In this document: one piece after another, positions 53,803 to 62,465 of the stretch
Layout: each line of letters opens with the position of its first letter
Position numbering within the stretch: position 1 is the first letter of the stretch
Source: RHKX01 sp963823275
GTDB taxonomy: Bacteria; Actinomycetota; Thermoleophilia; Solirubrobacterales; 70-9
Length of the DNA stretch: 64,000 bases
Reading direction: 5' to 3'
NCBI GenBank assembly: GCA_963823275.1
Contig: CAWGKW010000001.1
Span: 1-64,000 of the forward strand
Translations under genes and position numbers: made by a program
The notes under the pieces: model-generated
Databases searched by the model: none
What the model saw: the letters and a program-made list of their open reading frames with translations, nothing else
Told to the model about the DNA's origin: nothing

Positions 53803-54735
53803 TCATGTCGACACCTCGTAGCCGAGCTCGGCCAAAAGGCCGCCGGCGACGCTCTCGTAGGCCGCCACGTCCTCCTCGGACATCTCGGTCCTCCACTTGT
53901 CGAGCTTGCTCGGGTCGGGTGGCCTGGTCGTCGGCGCGTGGTTGTCGATCCGGTAGCCCGCCTGCTGGGTCGCTTGGCTGCCGTCGGCCCGCAGCTCGCC
54001 GGCCATCTCCTCGAGCCGTTCGGCGGCACGCTCGTGATAGCTCAGCACCGCGGGGTCCCAGGGCAGGTCGATGAACTCGCATACCCGGCGCAGCGTTGCC
54101 TCCGGGGTGCGGACGAGGTCCTCGTAGCGCGCCTCGACGTAGCGGGCCCCCTTCAGCGTCGCCGCCTGATCACGAGACTTTCCGATTCGCTTGACCCAGC
54201 GCGCCGCCTGCTCAGCGGGCGGCGGCTGCTCGTTGATCGCGCGGGCTCTCTGGGAGAGGGCGACGTCGCGGCCGTCGCGGATCAGGTGGATGAAGCGGGA
54301 CTCGGGAAGCGTGCGTCCGATTCGCTGCACGGCGAGCATGTAGGCGGGCGTCTTGTCGCCCCAGCGCGGCTTGCCCTGGCGCTTGGCGTAGGCGTCGAAG
54401 AAGGCCCGGACCGCCTCGGCGCCGTCCCCGGAGCGAACCCGTTCGAGGCGCTCGCGCATCTCCTCGGCACTGATGCCGAAGTCGTCCCAGGTCCGGTTGT
54501 CGGTCAGGGCCGCCAGCATCTCATCGGTTCCCTGCTCGGCCCGCGCGGCCTTGATCAGGTCGGGGACGAAATGGGTCTCCGGTGGGATCGCGAGCTCCGG
54601 GTGGGCGTCGAGCATCATCCGCAGCAGCGTCGTGCCGGATCGGGTCAGTCCGACCACGAACGGGGCCGGCGGCCGATCGTCGCCCGCCCGCGCTCCGTTG
54701 TCGCCGCGCACCCTGCCGAGTGGAAGCGCGCTCAT
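53803..54735 (-). CDS. PAPS-type sulfotransferase A
   Basis: 310 aa from ATG 54735, overlapping the stop of the next upstream gene (ATGA). VGLTRSGTTLLRMMLDAH P-loop, PPETHFVPDLI, RWGDKTPAY and RFIHLIRDGRDVALSQR. Length and motif order are those of the Sulfotransfer_3 group. It is the 3'-most of four coupled sulfotransferase genes (53.8-57.7 kb). Cytosolic, no signal peptide or membrane helix seen. Confidence 0.9.
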   Translation of the reverse strand: MSALPLGRVRGDNGARAGDDRPPAPFVVGLTRSGTTLLRMMLDAHPELAIPPETHFVPDLIKAARAEQGTDEMLAALTDNRTWDDFGISAEEMRERLERVRSGDGAEAVRAFFDAYAKRQGKPRWGDKTPAYMLAVQRIGRTLPESRFIHLIRDGRDVALSQRARAINEQPPPAEQAARWVKRIGKSRDQAATLKGARYVEARYEDLVRTPEATLRRVCEFIDLPWDPAVLSYHERAAERLEEMAGELRADGSQATQQAGYRIDNHAPTTRPPDPSKLDKWRTEMSEEDVAAYESVAGGLLAELGYEVST

Positions 54736-55692
54736 CGCGAAGCCTCCCCGGAGCCGGCGCCGTCGCTCGGGGTCGGGACGGCGTCGCTGACGACCTCGTA
54801 GTCGAGCTCGCGCAGCAGCGGCGCCGCGACGCTCTCGAACGCGCCTGACGTCGGCGGGATCCATGTCCTGCTTCCAGCGTGCCAGCCGGCTCGGGTCCGG
54901 GGGCTTGGACGTCAGCACGTGGGCCTCCTTGCGATGGTCGGCGGGCCGCAACGGCTTGCCGTCCTCGCCCGGCAGGTCGCGGTGCATCTCCGACAGCCGC
55001 TCCTCGGCGCGCTCGTAGTAGCGGAGCATCGAATCGTCCCAGGGCAGCTCGAGGAACTCGGAGATTCGCCTCAGCTGCGGCTCGGTGTCGCGAACGAGCG
55101 CCTCGTACTGGACCTCGATGTAGTTGAGATCGGCGGCGTCGGCGCGGGCGCCCTCGATCTTGCGGACCCAGCGGTCGGCGACGGTCTCCATCGGCGGCGG
55201 GTCCTTGAGGATCCGCTTGAATCGGGAAAGGGCGGCGTCGCGGCCGTCGCGGATCATGTGAATGAAGCGCGCCTCCGGGATCCAGCGCTCGATCTGCTTC
55301 ATCCGCTTGACGTAGTTCGGCGTCTTGTCCCCCCAGCGCGGCTTTCCCTGACCTTCGGCATAGAGCTCGAAGAAGGCCCGCAGCGTCGTCTCGGGATCGA
55401 TCCGGTCGAGCTCGCAGTAGCGCTGCAGCAGGGCAGCGGAGTCGAGGTCGAAATCACCCCACTGCCGGTGGCCGGTGACGATCGCGTGCGCCTCCTCGCA
55501 GGTGACGCCCCGCTTGCGGGTCACCTTGATCAGGGACGGCACGAAGTGGGTCTCCGGCGGGATCGCCATCTCCGGATGGGCATCCAGCATCAATCGCAGG
55601 AGCGTGGTCCCGGAGCGGGTCACGCCGACGATGAACGGGGCCGGTGGGCCGGTCGCGGAGCGGGTCCGGCGAAGTGGGGTCGGCAGCCTCAT
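54732..55692 (-). pseudogene. PAPS-type sulfotransferase B, +1 frameshift near the 3' end
   Basis: ATG 55692. VGVTRSGTTLLRLMLDAH, PPETHFVPSLIK, RWGDKTPNYVKRMK and RFIHMIRDGRDAALSRF are intact. Near 54850 one extra base moves the end (QDMDPADV) out of frame; the other frame continues AFESVAAPLLRELDYEVVSD to a TGA that overlaps the next ATG. Length 961 is one over a multiple of three, which fits. Catalytic motifs are before the shift; likely a sequencing indel or a recent mutation. Confidence 0.82.
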
Positions 55693-56675
55693 TCGATCCC
55701 CTCCCCCGCCGGGGTCAACGCGGTGCTGAGCTCGTATCCCAGTTCGCTCAGCAGCCCTCCGGCGACCCCCTCGAACTCGGCCAGCTCCTCGCTCGTCATC
55801 TCCGTCCGCCAGCGACCGGTGCGGCCCGTCGTCGGCGGCTCCGACGTCAGCGCGTGGGCGGCGAGGCGATTCGTGCCGGTGCGGACGATGCCGTCCTCGG
55901 AGTTGTCGAGATCGCGATCCAGCTCGGCCAGGCGCTGCATGGCGCGCTGGTGGTAGTCGAGCATCGCGGGGTCGAAATCGAGCTCTATGAACGCGCAGAT
56001 CCGGCGCAGCGTCGCCTCGGTGTCGGAGACCAGGTCCTCGTAGAGGATCTCCTCGTAGCCGTTGCCCTTGATCTCCTCGGCGCCATCGCGAGCGGCGATG
56101 ATCCGGCGCTGCCAGCGTTCGGCCGCCGCCGCCATCGGCACCGGCGCGCCGTCGATCACGCGCTCGCGCTGGGAGAGGGCCACGTCGCGTCCGTCGCGGA
56201 TCAGATGGACGAACCGAGCCTCGGGAAGGGCGCGGGCGATCCGGGGCATGGCCCGCATGTAGCGCGGGGTCTTGTCGCCCCAGCGGGGCTTGCCCTGACC
56301 TTCGGCGTAGAGATCGTAGAAGCACCGGATGGCGTTGGCTGCCGTCAGCGGCCGCACCTGCTTGGCCCGCGCGCGAAACTCCGCCTCGTCGAGGCCGAAG
56401 TCGCCCCATCGCGGGTGCTTGGTGATCGAGCGGATCAGGCGGCGGCGGGTGTTCTCGTGGTTGGCGCGGCGGATCACCTCGGGGATGAAGTGGGTCTCAG
56501 GCGGGATCGTCAACTCCGGATGGGCATCGAGCATCATCCGCAACAGCGTCGTGCCGGAGCGGTTGACGCCGACGACGAACGGCGCGGGCGGGCGCTTCGG
56601 CTCTCTGATCTTCTGCCGAAGCCGCGACGCCATCCCGAGCGGGTGACGCCAGCCAGCCTGCCTGCGAGCGATCAT
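55689..56675 (-). CDS. PAPS-type sulfotransferase C
   Basis: 328 aa. VGVNRSGTTLLRMMLDAH P-loop, PPETHFIPEVI, RWGDKTPRYMRAM and RFVHLIRDGRDVALSQRE. About 15 more N-terminal residues than its neighbours (MIARRQAGWRHP). ATGA overlap with sulfotransferases B and D on either side, so the group is translated as a coupled series. Confidence 0.9.
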   Translation of the reverse strand: MIARRQAGWRHPLGMASRLRQKIREPKRPPAPFVVGVNRSGTTLLRMMLDAHPELTIPPETHFIPEVIRRANHENTRRRLIRSITKHPRWGDFGLDEAEFRARAKQVRPLTAANAIRCFYDLYAEGQGKPRWGDKTPRYMRAMPRIARALPEARFVHLIRDGRDVALSQRERVIDGAPVPMAAAAERWQRRIIAARDGAEEIKGNGYEEILYEDLVSDTEATLRRICAFIELDFDPAMLDYHQRAMQRLAELDRDLDNSEDGIVRTGTNRLAAHALTSEPPTTGRTGRWRTEMTSEELAEFEGVAGGLLSELGYELSTALTPAGEGIE

Positions 56676-57658
56676 CGTGCCTCGCCGCCGTCGGCCCGCG
56701 GCTCGGTGCCCGGCCCGTCACCGATCTGGTAGCCGAGCTCGACGAGCAGGGGCCCGGCGATCCCCTCGAACTCCTCGCGGTCGGAGCGATCCATGGACTC
56801 CCGCCAGCGGCTGACCCGCCGAGGGTCGGGCTTCTCCGTGGTGCGTGCATGGGTCGCCATCCGCCGCTCGACGCTGAGCGTCGTCCGCCTACCGTCGTCG
56901 GGCAGCTCCCGCTTCATCTCCTCGAGCCTGTCCCCGGAGCGTTCGTGGTAGGAGAGCAGCGCGTCGTCCCAGGGCAGCTCGAAGAACTCACAGACCGTCT
57001 CGAGGGTCGGCCTCGTCTCGAGGATCAGGTTCTCGTAGCGGATCTCGGTGTAGTGGGAGAGCCGCTTCGCCTGCTCGCGGGCCCTGGTGATGCGGCGGAC
57101 CCAGCGCTCGGCGATCCGATCGATCGGGTGCTCCTTGTCGGCCCGATCTCGGATCGAGAGGGCGACGTCGCGGCCGTCGCGGATGACGTGGACGAAGCGC
57201 GCCTCGGGCAGCGCACGCTCGATCCTGCGCATGCTCTTGACGTAGATCGGGGTCTTCTCGCCCCAGCGGGGCTTGCCGACTCGCTCGGCGTAGCTCTCGT
57301 AGAAGGCGCGCAGCGCGTCGCCGGCGTTGAGCGGGTCGATCGCCTGGAATCGCTCGAGCAGCTCGCCCTCTGAGAGGCCGAAGTCGCCCCACTCACGCTG
57401 GCTCGTGATCGTCGCGAGCAGCGCCTCCGGCGTCGGCTTCGGCGACGTCGACTCCGCGGCCTCGATCAGCTCCGGGACGAAGTGAGTCTCTGGGGGGACG
57501 GTCAGCTCCGGATGCGAGTCGAGCATCATCCGCAGAAGCGTCGTGCCGGAGCGGTTGACGCCGACGACGAACGGCGCCGGCAGCCGCTCGGGGCCGCGAC
57601 CTGAGGTGCGGCGGGTTCTGGACTCTCGCCAGACTCTCTGTGGGCTCGGAAGTGCCAT
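56672..57658 (-). CDS. PAPS-type sulfotransferase D
   Basis: 328 aa. VGVNRSGTTLLRMMLDSH, PPETHFVPELIE, RWGEKTPIYVKSMR and RFVHVIRDGRDVALSIRD. First gene of the four-gene coupled sulfotransferase series. A PHPGPLPP-type dispersed repeat lies in the 110 bases between it and glycosyltransferase 2. Confidence 0.9.
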   Translation of the reverse strand: MALPSPQRVWRESRTRRTSGRGPERLPAPFVVGVNRSGTTLLRMMLDSHPELTVPPETHFVPELIEAAESTSPKPTPEALLATITSQREWGDFGLSEGELLERFQAIDPLNAGDALRAFYESYAERVGKPRWGEKTPIYVKSMRRIERALPEARFVHVIRDGRDVALSIRDRADKEHPIDRIAERWVRRITRAREQAKRLSHYTEIRYENLILETRPTLETVCEFFELPWDDALLSYHERSGDRLEEMKRELPDDGRRTTLSVERRMATHARTTEKPDPRRVSRWRESMDRSDREEFEGIAGPLLVELGYQIGDGPGTEPRADGGEAR

Positions 57659-57671
57659 TGATGGGAGTCGT

Positions 57672-57733
57672 CCCGCGTTCCCCTCTGCGTCTCGAGGGAG
57701 GGAGCGGCCCGGGATGCGGGCACACTGAAGTAA
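57672..57733 (-). repeat. PHPGPLPP-type palindromic repeat between genes
   Basis: On the minus strand the bases read CCGCATCCCGGGCCGCTCCC, then a hairpin TCCCTC (loop GAGACGCA) GAGGGGA, then ACGCGGGACGACTCCC. Translated in one frame it gives the CPHPGPLPPSRRRGERG pattern seen as a dispersed intergenic repeat in many high-GC genomes. It may be a distant relative of the E1-E6 family since it also has a head followed by a hairpin. Confidence 0.45.
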
Positions 57734-57769
57734 CTCCCGGGCGAGGGCGGATTCTAGGCGCCCGGTGCC

Positions 57770-58846
57770 TCAGCCGTCGAGCAGCGGCCCGAGTGCTGCA
57801 AGCGTCCGATCCCAGCTGTGGCGCTCGCGCGAGCGCTCCGTGCCCTCCCGTAGGAGAGCGAGCTGAGCCGGGTCGGCGAGTCGCTCGATGGCCGCAGTCA
57901 TCGCCTCGATGTCGGGGCGGCGGGCTGGGATCCCGGAGCGCGCGGCGCCGTCGGGATGGGAGGGGACGAGGAGCCCGTTCTCCCCATCGACGATCACCTC
58001 GTTCATCGGGGGATCGTCGTTGGCGATCGTGGGCATCCCGAAGGCCACGGCCTCATAGAGCGGCAGGCCGAGGCCCTCCCAGCGCGAGGGCGAGATCGAC
58101 ACATCGTTGGCGGCGATCGCCTCCAGGTGCTCGGGCCAGGGGTCGTCGGCGAGCCGGAGCTCGATCCGAGAGTCGGCCTCGATCAGCGGCAGGATCTGCT
58201 TCAGCCGGGTGCGTTCGACCTGGGCCTTGACGAGCAGCCTCAGGTTGTCGCCTCGGGCCGCGGAGAACGCCTCGATCACCGGTTCGGCCGGCTTGCGATG
58301 GCCGAGGAACCCGCCGGGGAAGACGAAGCGGACCAGGCCGTCGTCGCTGTGGCGAGCCCGCACCGCCAGCAGTTCGGGGTGGATGCCCCAGGGGACGCGA
58401 GGCGTCTCCAGCCCCCAGCCGCCGTATCGCTCCTGCTCACACTTCGTGACCGAGTAGACGACGTCGTAGGCCTCGCGGGCCGGCGCGAGGTGCTCCTCGG
58501 TGAAGTGCTCCCAGACGAAGCGCCCGATCACCCGAACGCCGCGGGCGCGCAGCCGCGCCAGCTCCTCGAACTGGTAGTTCTGATCACAGAGGATCAGGTC
58601 GATCGAGTTGTCCTCGACCCAGGCCGCGTACTCGGCATACGGCGTTTCGAAGCTCGACGCGGCGGTGACGTCGGGCTGATCCCATACCCCCGTCCGCTCG
58701 AGGGCTCCGCCCATCGGCCCCCTCTCCCTCCGTGGCTTGGCGAGCACGAAGCTCCGGTGACCGAGCTGATCGACGGCACTGCGGAGGTATCGACCGACGA
58801 CCGGCTGCCCGCGGTTGAACCACTTGCTGACTAGACCAACGCGCAC
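57770..58846 (-). CDS. GT4-type glycosyltransferase 2 (GT-B fold)
   Basis: 358 aa from GTG 58846 (MRVGLVSKWFNRGQPVVGRY). WVEDNSIDLILCDQNYQFEE, FVWEHFTEEHL, HPELL and FPGGFLGHRKPAEPVIEAFS, then SPSRWEGLGLPLYEAVAFGM and NDDPPMNEVIVDGENG. At the site where GT1, 3 and 4 carry element insertions it has only a short AVRARHSDDG, so it shows the empty site. Its start codon lies inside the stem of element E3. Confidence 0.88.
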   Translation of the reverse strand: MRVGLVSKWFNRGQPVVGRYLRSAVDQLGHRSFVLAKPRRERGPMGGALERTGVWDQPDVTAASSFETPYAEYAAWVEDNSIDLILCDQNYQFEELARLRARGVRVIGRFVWEHFTEEHLAPAREAYDVVYSVTKCEQERYGGWGLETPRVPWGIHPELLAVRARHSDDGLVRFVFPGGFLGHRKPAEPVIEAFSAARGDNLRLLVKAQVERTRLKQILPLIEADSRIELRLADDPWPEHLEAIAANDVSISPSRWEGLGLPLYEAVAFGMPTIANDDPPMNEVIVDGENGLLVPSHPDGAARSGIPARRPDIEAMTAAIERLADPAQLALLREGTERSRERHSWDRTLAALGPLLDG

Positions 58847-58881
58847 ATGTCCTCCGCTTCGCCTCCGGGCATGTGCGTTGG
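58836..58881 (-). repeat. Palindromic element E3, at the start of glycosyltransferase 2
   Basis: Arms CCAACGCGCACATG (58836-58849) and CATGTGCGTTGG (58870-58881) pair over 12 bp with a 2-base bulge around the 20-nt loop TCCTCCGCTTCGCCTCCGGG. The GTG start codon of glycosyltransferase 2 (58844-58846) lies in the stem, so the hairpin could mask translation initiation. Lacks the second hairpin found in E1 and E4. Confidence 0.75.
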
Positions 58882-59595
58882 TCAGGCGTCCGGGTTGCGC
58901 TTCTTGCGACCGCCGCGACCGCCCCGGTTGCCGCCGTTGACGCTCATCAGCCTGGCCTTGCGGGGGAGCAGGCGGCCGTGGTCGATGCTGCCGCTCGGGA
59001 CGGCGTGCACGCAGAGCCGCCCCCAGTGCTCCTCGCGCCCCTCCTCCCAGACCGTGGAGATGCCGCTGAACCCGGCCGTGGCAAGCATCGACTCGATGCA
59101 TGCCCGGTTGGGGATCCACCAGTTCGACGGGTTGCCGGCCTCGTCGCCCTGAAACATCATCACCGGCTCGTCGCCGCCCAACGTCGTCGAGGCGGTCTCG
59201 ATCACGAGCAGCTCGCCGACGACGCTGCGCAGCCTCATCAACAGGGCCATGGGATTCGGCACGCTGTAGATCAGCCCTGAGCAGAGGACGACGTCGAAGC
59301 TGTCGAGCCCTTCCCAGAGATCGCCGAACACGTCCATCTGCAGGAACTCGAACCCGTAGCGGTCGACGTTGGCACTGAGGTCGCCGCTCGTGCAGATGTC
59401 GACCCCGACGACGGCATCCGCACCGCGCCGGACGGCGTCGGCGCAGTGAACACCCTCCCAGCAGCCGACGTCGAGAAAGCTCCTGCCGCCGAGCTCCACC
59501 GGTAGGCGGAACTGCTCCCAGCGACTCGCCTTGCCGACCGCGAGCAGTTCGCTGTCGAGCCCTTCGATCTCGGTCCCGGGGTCGGCGCTGTCCAT
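58882..59595 (-). CDS. Class I SAM-dependent methyltransferase (DUF1698/CmoB-like fold)
   Basis: 237 aa from ATG 59595; a start at 59667 would overlap glycosyltransferase 3. SFLDVGCWEGVHCADAVRRG (motif I), VVGVDICTSGD, QMDVFGDLWEGLDSFDVVLC and VIETASTTLGGDEP. C-terminal tail NGGNRGGRGGRKKRNPDA is basic and glycine-rich. Probably methylates a sugar or glycan in this cluster; substrate unknown. The start lacks a clear ribosome binding site. Confidence 0.8.
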   Translation of the reverse strand: MDSADPGTEIEGLDSELLAVGKASRWEQFRLPVELGGRSFLDVGCWEGVHCADAVRRGADAVVGVDICTSGDLSANVDRYGFEFLQMDVFGDLWEGLDSFDVVLCSGLIYSVPNPMALLMRLRSVVGELLVIETASTTLGGDEPVMMFQGDEAGNPSNWWIPNRACIESMLATAGFSGISTVWEEGREEHWGRLCVHAVPSGSIDHGRLLPRKARLMSVNGGNRGGRGGRKKRNPDA

Positions 59596-59635
59596 GGGTC
59601 GGGAGCGTAGAGCGTTCTTCGCGACCGCTTCGGCG

Positions 59636-60772
59636 TCAGGGTCCGACCAGCGTAGCCAGGTCGGCAACCGTGCGCGACCATTCCCGGCGACCGCGAAGCT
59701 CGTCGACGCCGGCCCGCATCCGCTCGAGCTCGGGGCGATGGCCGAGCCGTTCGATGGCCGAGGCCAGCGCGCCGATGTCCGGATCCCAGGCCGGGATGCC
59801 GGAGCGGGCCGTGCCGTTCTGGATCGAGGGGACGAGGATGCCGCTGCGCCCCTCGATCACCATCTCCGACATCGGCGGCTTGTCGTTGGTGATGATCGGC
59901 AGCCCGAACGCGGTCGCCTCGTACAACGGAAGCCCGAGCCCCTCCCAGCGAGATGGCGCCAGGCAGACGTCACATGCGGCGAAGCGTGCCCGATGCACGT
60001 CCTCCGGCTCGTCGTCGAGCATCAGCTCGATCCGAAGGTCGGCCTCCGCAGCCTCCCTGAGCGCCTCGTCGTTGCGAGGAACCTGCGCGTTGATCAGCAG
60101 TCGCAGGTGCTCGCCCCTGGCCTTGGCGAACGCGCGGATGACCTTGCGGATCGGCTTGCGACGCCCGAGGAACGAGCCGGGGAAATAGAACTGGATAACC
60201 CCGAGGGAATGCTCCGCGTCGCGTCCGCTTCCCTCGGCCTGCGCGGTGTTGCCGTTCGGCAGGGGCGTAAGTTCGGCTTCGGGCGGATTCAGGAGTTCGG
60301 GGTGGATGCCCCACTGCACGTACGGGCTCTCGATGCCCATCTCGGCGTAGCGGTCGCGCTCGGCCAGGGTCAGCGAGTAGACCGTGTCGTAGGCAGCCCT
60401 GGCCGGCTCGACGTGCTCGGCGGCGAAGTACTCCCACACGAACCGGCCGACGGTTCTGATGCCCATCTCTCGTAACGCTCCGACGGCCTCCCACTGGTAG
60501 TTCTCGTCGAAGAGGATCAGCTCGAGTTCGTTGTCCCGCGCCCAGGCCTCGTACTCGGCCACCGGCATCTCGTGGGTGGATCCCTCGCTCACCCCAGGTT
60601 GGTCCCAGACCGGATCCTGCTCTCCCTCGGCAGCCTGCTTGGCGCGGGGCCCCGATCCGGGGCGGGCGAGGACGAGGGTCTCGTGGCCGAGCCCGTCCAG
60701 GGCGGAGCGGATCTGGCGGGCGACGATCGCCTGGCCGCTGGCCGTCCACTTGCTGACTAGACCAATGCGCAT
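59636..60772 (-). CDS. GT4-type glycosyltransferase 3 (GT-B fold)
   Basis: 378 aa from ATG 60772 (MRIGLVSKWTASGQAIVARQ). FDENYQWEAVGALREMGIRT, FVWEYFAAEHVEPARAAYD, HPELL, then FYFPGSFLGRRKPIRKVIRA, and C-terminal APSRWEGLGLPLYEATAFGL. An insert LTPLPNGNTAQAEGSGRDAE before FYFPG corresponds to palindromic element E4. Its ATG sits in the arm of element E6. Confidence 0.88.
   Translation of the reverse strand: MRIGLVSKWTASGQAIVARQIRSALDGLGHETLVLARPGSGPRAKQAAEGEQDPVWDQPGVSEGSTHEMPVAEYEAWARDNELELILFDENYQWEAVGALREMGIRTVGRFVWEYFAAEHVEPARAAYDTVYSLTLAERDRYAEMGIESPYVQWGIHPELLNPPEAELTPLPNGNTAQAEGSGRDAEHSLGVIQFYFPGSFLGRRKPIRKVIRAFAKARGEHLRLLINAQVPRNDEALREAAEADLRIELMLDDEPEDVHRARFAACDVCLAPSRWEGLGLPLYEATAFGLPIITNDKPPMSEMVIEGRSGILVPSIQNGTARSGIPAWDPDIGALASAIERLGHRPELERMRAGVDELRGRREWSRTVADLATLVGP
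60193..60270 (-). repeat. Palindromic element E4, inside glycosyltransferase 3
   Basis: Hairpin CCGAGGGAA (60201-60209)/TTCCCTCGG (60229-60237), 9 bp perfect, 19-nt loop TGCTCCGCGTCGCGTCCGC, then CCTGCGCGGTG and a second hairpin TTGCCG-TT-CGGCA, ending GGGGCGTAA. Compared with E1 the loop has one base changed and the stem differs in four positions on each arm, each compensated. In E4 it is read as PNGNTAQAEGSGRDAEH; in E1 the DNA is read in another frame. Confidence 0.8.
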
Positions 60773-60806
60773 ATGTCCTCCGCTTCGCGTCCGGGCATCT
60801 GCGTGC
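60761..60806 (-). repeat. Palindromic element E6, at the start of glycosyltransferase 3
   Basis: Arm ACCAATGCGCATATG (60761-60775), 20-nt loop TCCTCCGCTTCGCGTCCGGG (60776-60795) and arm CATCTGCGTGCTG. The inner 8 bp (CGCATATG/CATCTGCG) pair with one mismatch. The loop is identical to E3 except one base. The ATG (60770-60772) lies in the arm, as the start codon does in E3. Confidence 0.7.
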
Positions 60807-60821
60807 TGAGTCGGGTCGGAG

Positions 60822-61487
60822 TCATCGCTTGCGCGCGAGCGTGATTCCGTCGGCGATTCCGAGCATGGCGACGTCGACCCGTTCGTCGGTTGCGATCAGG
60901 CCGTTCAGCGCGGCGATCACCCGCCCGCTCTCGTCCTCGGGCGCCGGGTCGAGGACGTCGCCGTCGCGAAGCATGTTGTCGAGCACGATCAGCCCCCCCG
61001 GCCGCAGCAGCTCGAGGCACGCCTCGTAGTACCCGGGGTAGCCGGGCTTGTCGGCGTCGATGAAGGCCAGATCGAATGGCTCCGCACCCTCGCCGATCAG
61101 GCCATCCAGCGTCTGCTCGGCCGGCCCGAGGCGGATCTCGATCCGATCGGCCACGCCGGCCTCCACGAAGTTGGCCTCCGCGACGGCGGCCCGATCGGGG
61201 TCGAGCTCGCACGCATACAGGGTTCCCCCGTCGACCAGGCCCCGGGCGATGCAGATCGCCGAATAGCCGGTGAACGTGCCCAGCTCGATCGCCCGTCGGG
61301 CACCGAGCAGCCGGGTGAGCATGGTCATCAGCGCGCCCTGGTCGGGAGAGATCTGCATCACCGCGATTTCGCCGAGAGCGGCGGTCCGTTCACGGACCCC
61401 GGCCAGCGCCGCGTCCTCGCGCGCGCCGTGCCGGACGACGTAATCGTGGAGCTCGGGGGTGAGCGCGATGAATTTGGGTTCGCTCAC
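60822..61487 (-). CDS. O-methyltransferase, caffeoyl-CoA-type
   Basis: 221 aa from GTG 61487 (GTGA overlap with the sulfotransferase gene before it). IELGTFTGYSAICIARGL, ACELDPDRAAVAEANFVEAG, FDLAFIDADKPGYPGYYEA (metal-binding DADK) and GGLIVLDNMLRDGDV are the motifs of cation-dependent O-methyltransferases. Might methylate a hydroxyl on a sugar or phenolic aglycone of the cluster's product; this is inference. Confidence 0.9.
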   Translation of the reverse strand: MSEPKFIALTPELHDYVVRHGAREDAALAGVRERTAALGEIAVMQISPDQGALMTMLTRLLGARRAIELGTFTGYSAICIARGLVDGGTLYACELDPDRAAVAEANFVEAGVADRIEIRLGPAEQTLDGLIGEGAEPFDLAFIDADKPGYPGYYEACLELLRPGGLIVLDNMLRDGDVLDPAPEDESGRVIAALNGLIATDERVDVAMLGIADGITLARKR

Positions 61488-62410
61488 GCGCTCGAGGTCG
61501 GGGATCCCGCGCCGACCTCGTATCCGAGCTCATCCAGCAGCTCGCCCGCGGCGCCGTCGAAGGCGACCACGTCGGCGGGTGACATCTTCTCCTTCCAGCG
61601 GTACATGGCGCTCGGATCCGGCGGCTTCTGGGTCATCGCGTGGGCCTGCATCCTCTCCTGGCCTGGCCTGGTCGGCTTGCCGTCGGCGGCCGGAAGGTCG
61701 CGGGCCATCTCCGCCATCCGCTCGGCGGCGTGCTCGTAGTAGGTCAGCATCACCGGGTTCCACTCGAGTTCGAGGAATTGAGCGATCCTGCGCAAGTTGG
61801 GCTCCGTATCGGTGACCAGATCCTCGTAGCGCAGCTCGAGGTAGTGCCGGAGCTTTCCGCCCTGCTTCTGGGCCCTGCGAATCCGCCGCTGCCAGCCCGC
61901 CGCGACCTGCGCCGCCGGCGCCGGGTCCTTGTCGCCGAGCGTCCGCTTCCAGCGGGAAAGGGCGACGTCGCGGCCGTCGCGGATGACGTGGATGAAGCGG
62001 GCCTCGGGAAGAGCGCGCTCGATCTTGCGCATGTTCTTGACATAGGCAGGGGTCTTCTCGCCGTAGCGAGCCTTGCCCTGCCGCTCGGCGTACATCTCGT
62101 AGAACGAACGGAGCGCCGGGCCGGCCGCGAAGGAATCGAGTTGCCTCCAGGCATCGACGACATTCCCCGGATCGGTGTGGAGATCCCCCCATTGCCGGAC
62201 CGCGGTCATGGTCTCGACCGCCTGCTCGGGCGAGGCTCCACCGTCGATCGCGTCGATCAGATCGGGGACGAAGTGCGTCTCGGGCGGGATCGCCAGGTCG
62301 GGGTGTGCGTCCAGCATCAACCGCAGCATCGTCGTGCCGGAGCGACCGACGCCGACGATGAACGGGACCGGAGGGCGATGCCCCGGGTCCTTCGGCTTGA
62401 ACAGGCTCAT
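61484..62410 (-). CDS. PAPS-type sulfotransferase E
   Basis: 308 aa. VGVGRSGTTMLRLMLDAH, PPETHFVPDLI, RYGEKTPAYVKNMRKIE and RFIHVIRDGRDVALSRWKR. Separate from the A-D series but of the same group. Upstream of the O-methyltransferase and downstream (after a hairpin) of glycosyltransferase 4, all on the minus strand. Confidence 0.9.
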   Translation of the reverse strand: MSLFKPKDPGHRPPVPFIVGVGRSGTTMLRLMLDAHPDLAIPPETHFVPDLIDAIDGGASPEQAVETMTAVRQWGDLHTDPGNVVDAWRQLDSFAAGPALRSFYEMYAERQGKARYGEKTPAYVKNMRKIERALPEARFIHVIRDGRDVALSRWKRTLGDKDPAPAAQVAAGWQRRIRRAQKQGGKLRHYLELRYEDLVTDTEPNLRRIAQFLELEWNPVMLTYYEHAAERMAEMARDLPAADGKPTRPGQERMQAHAMTQKPPDPSAMYRWKEKMSPADVVAFDGAAGELLDELGYEVGAGSPTSSA

Positions 62411-62465
62411 GGCCGCAAGCGTAGGTGACGGCCATGGGACGGGCGGCCCTCATTCACGCGAGATG

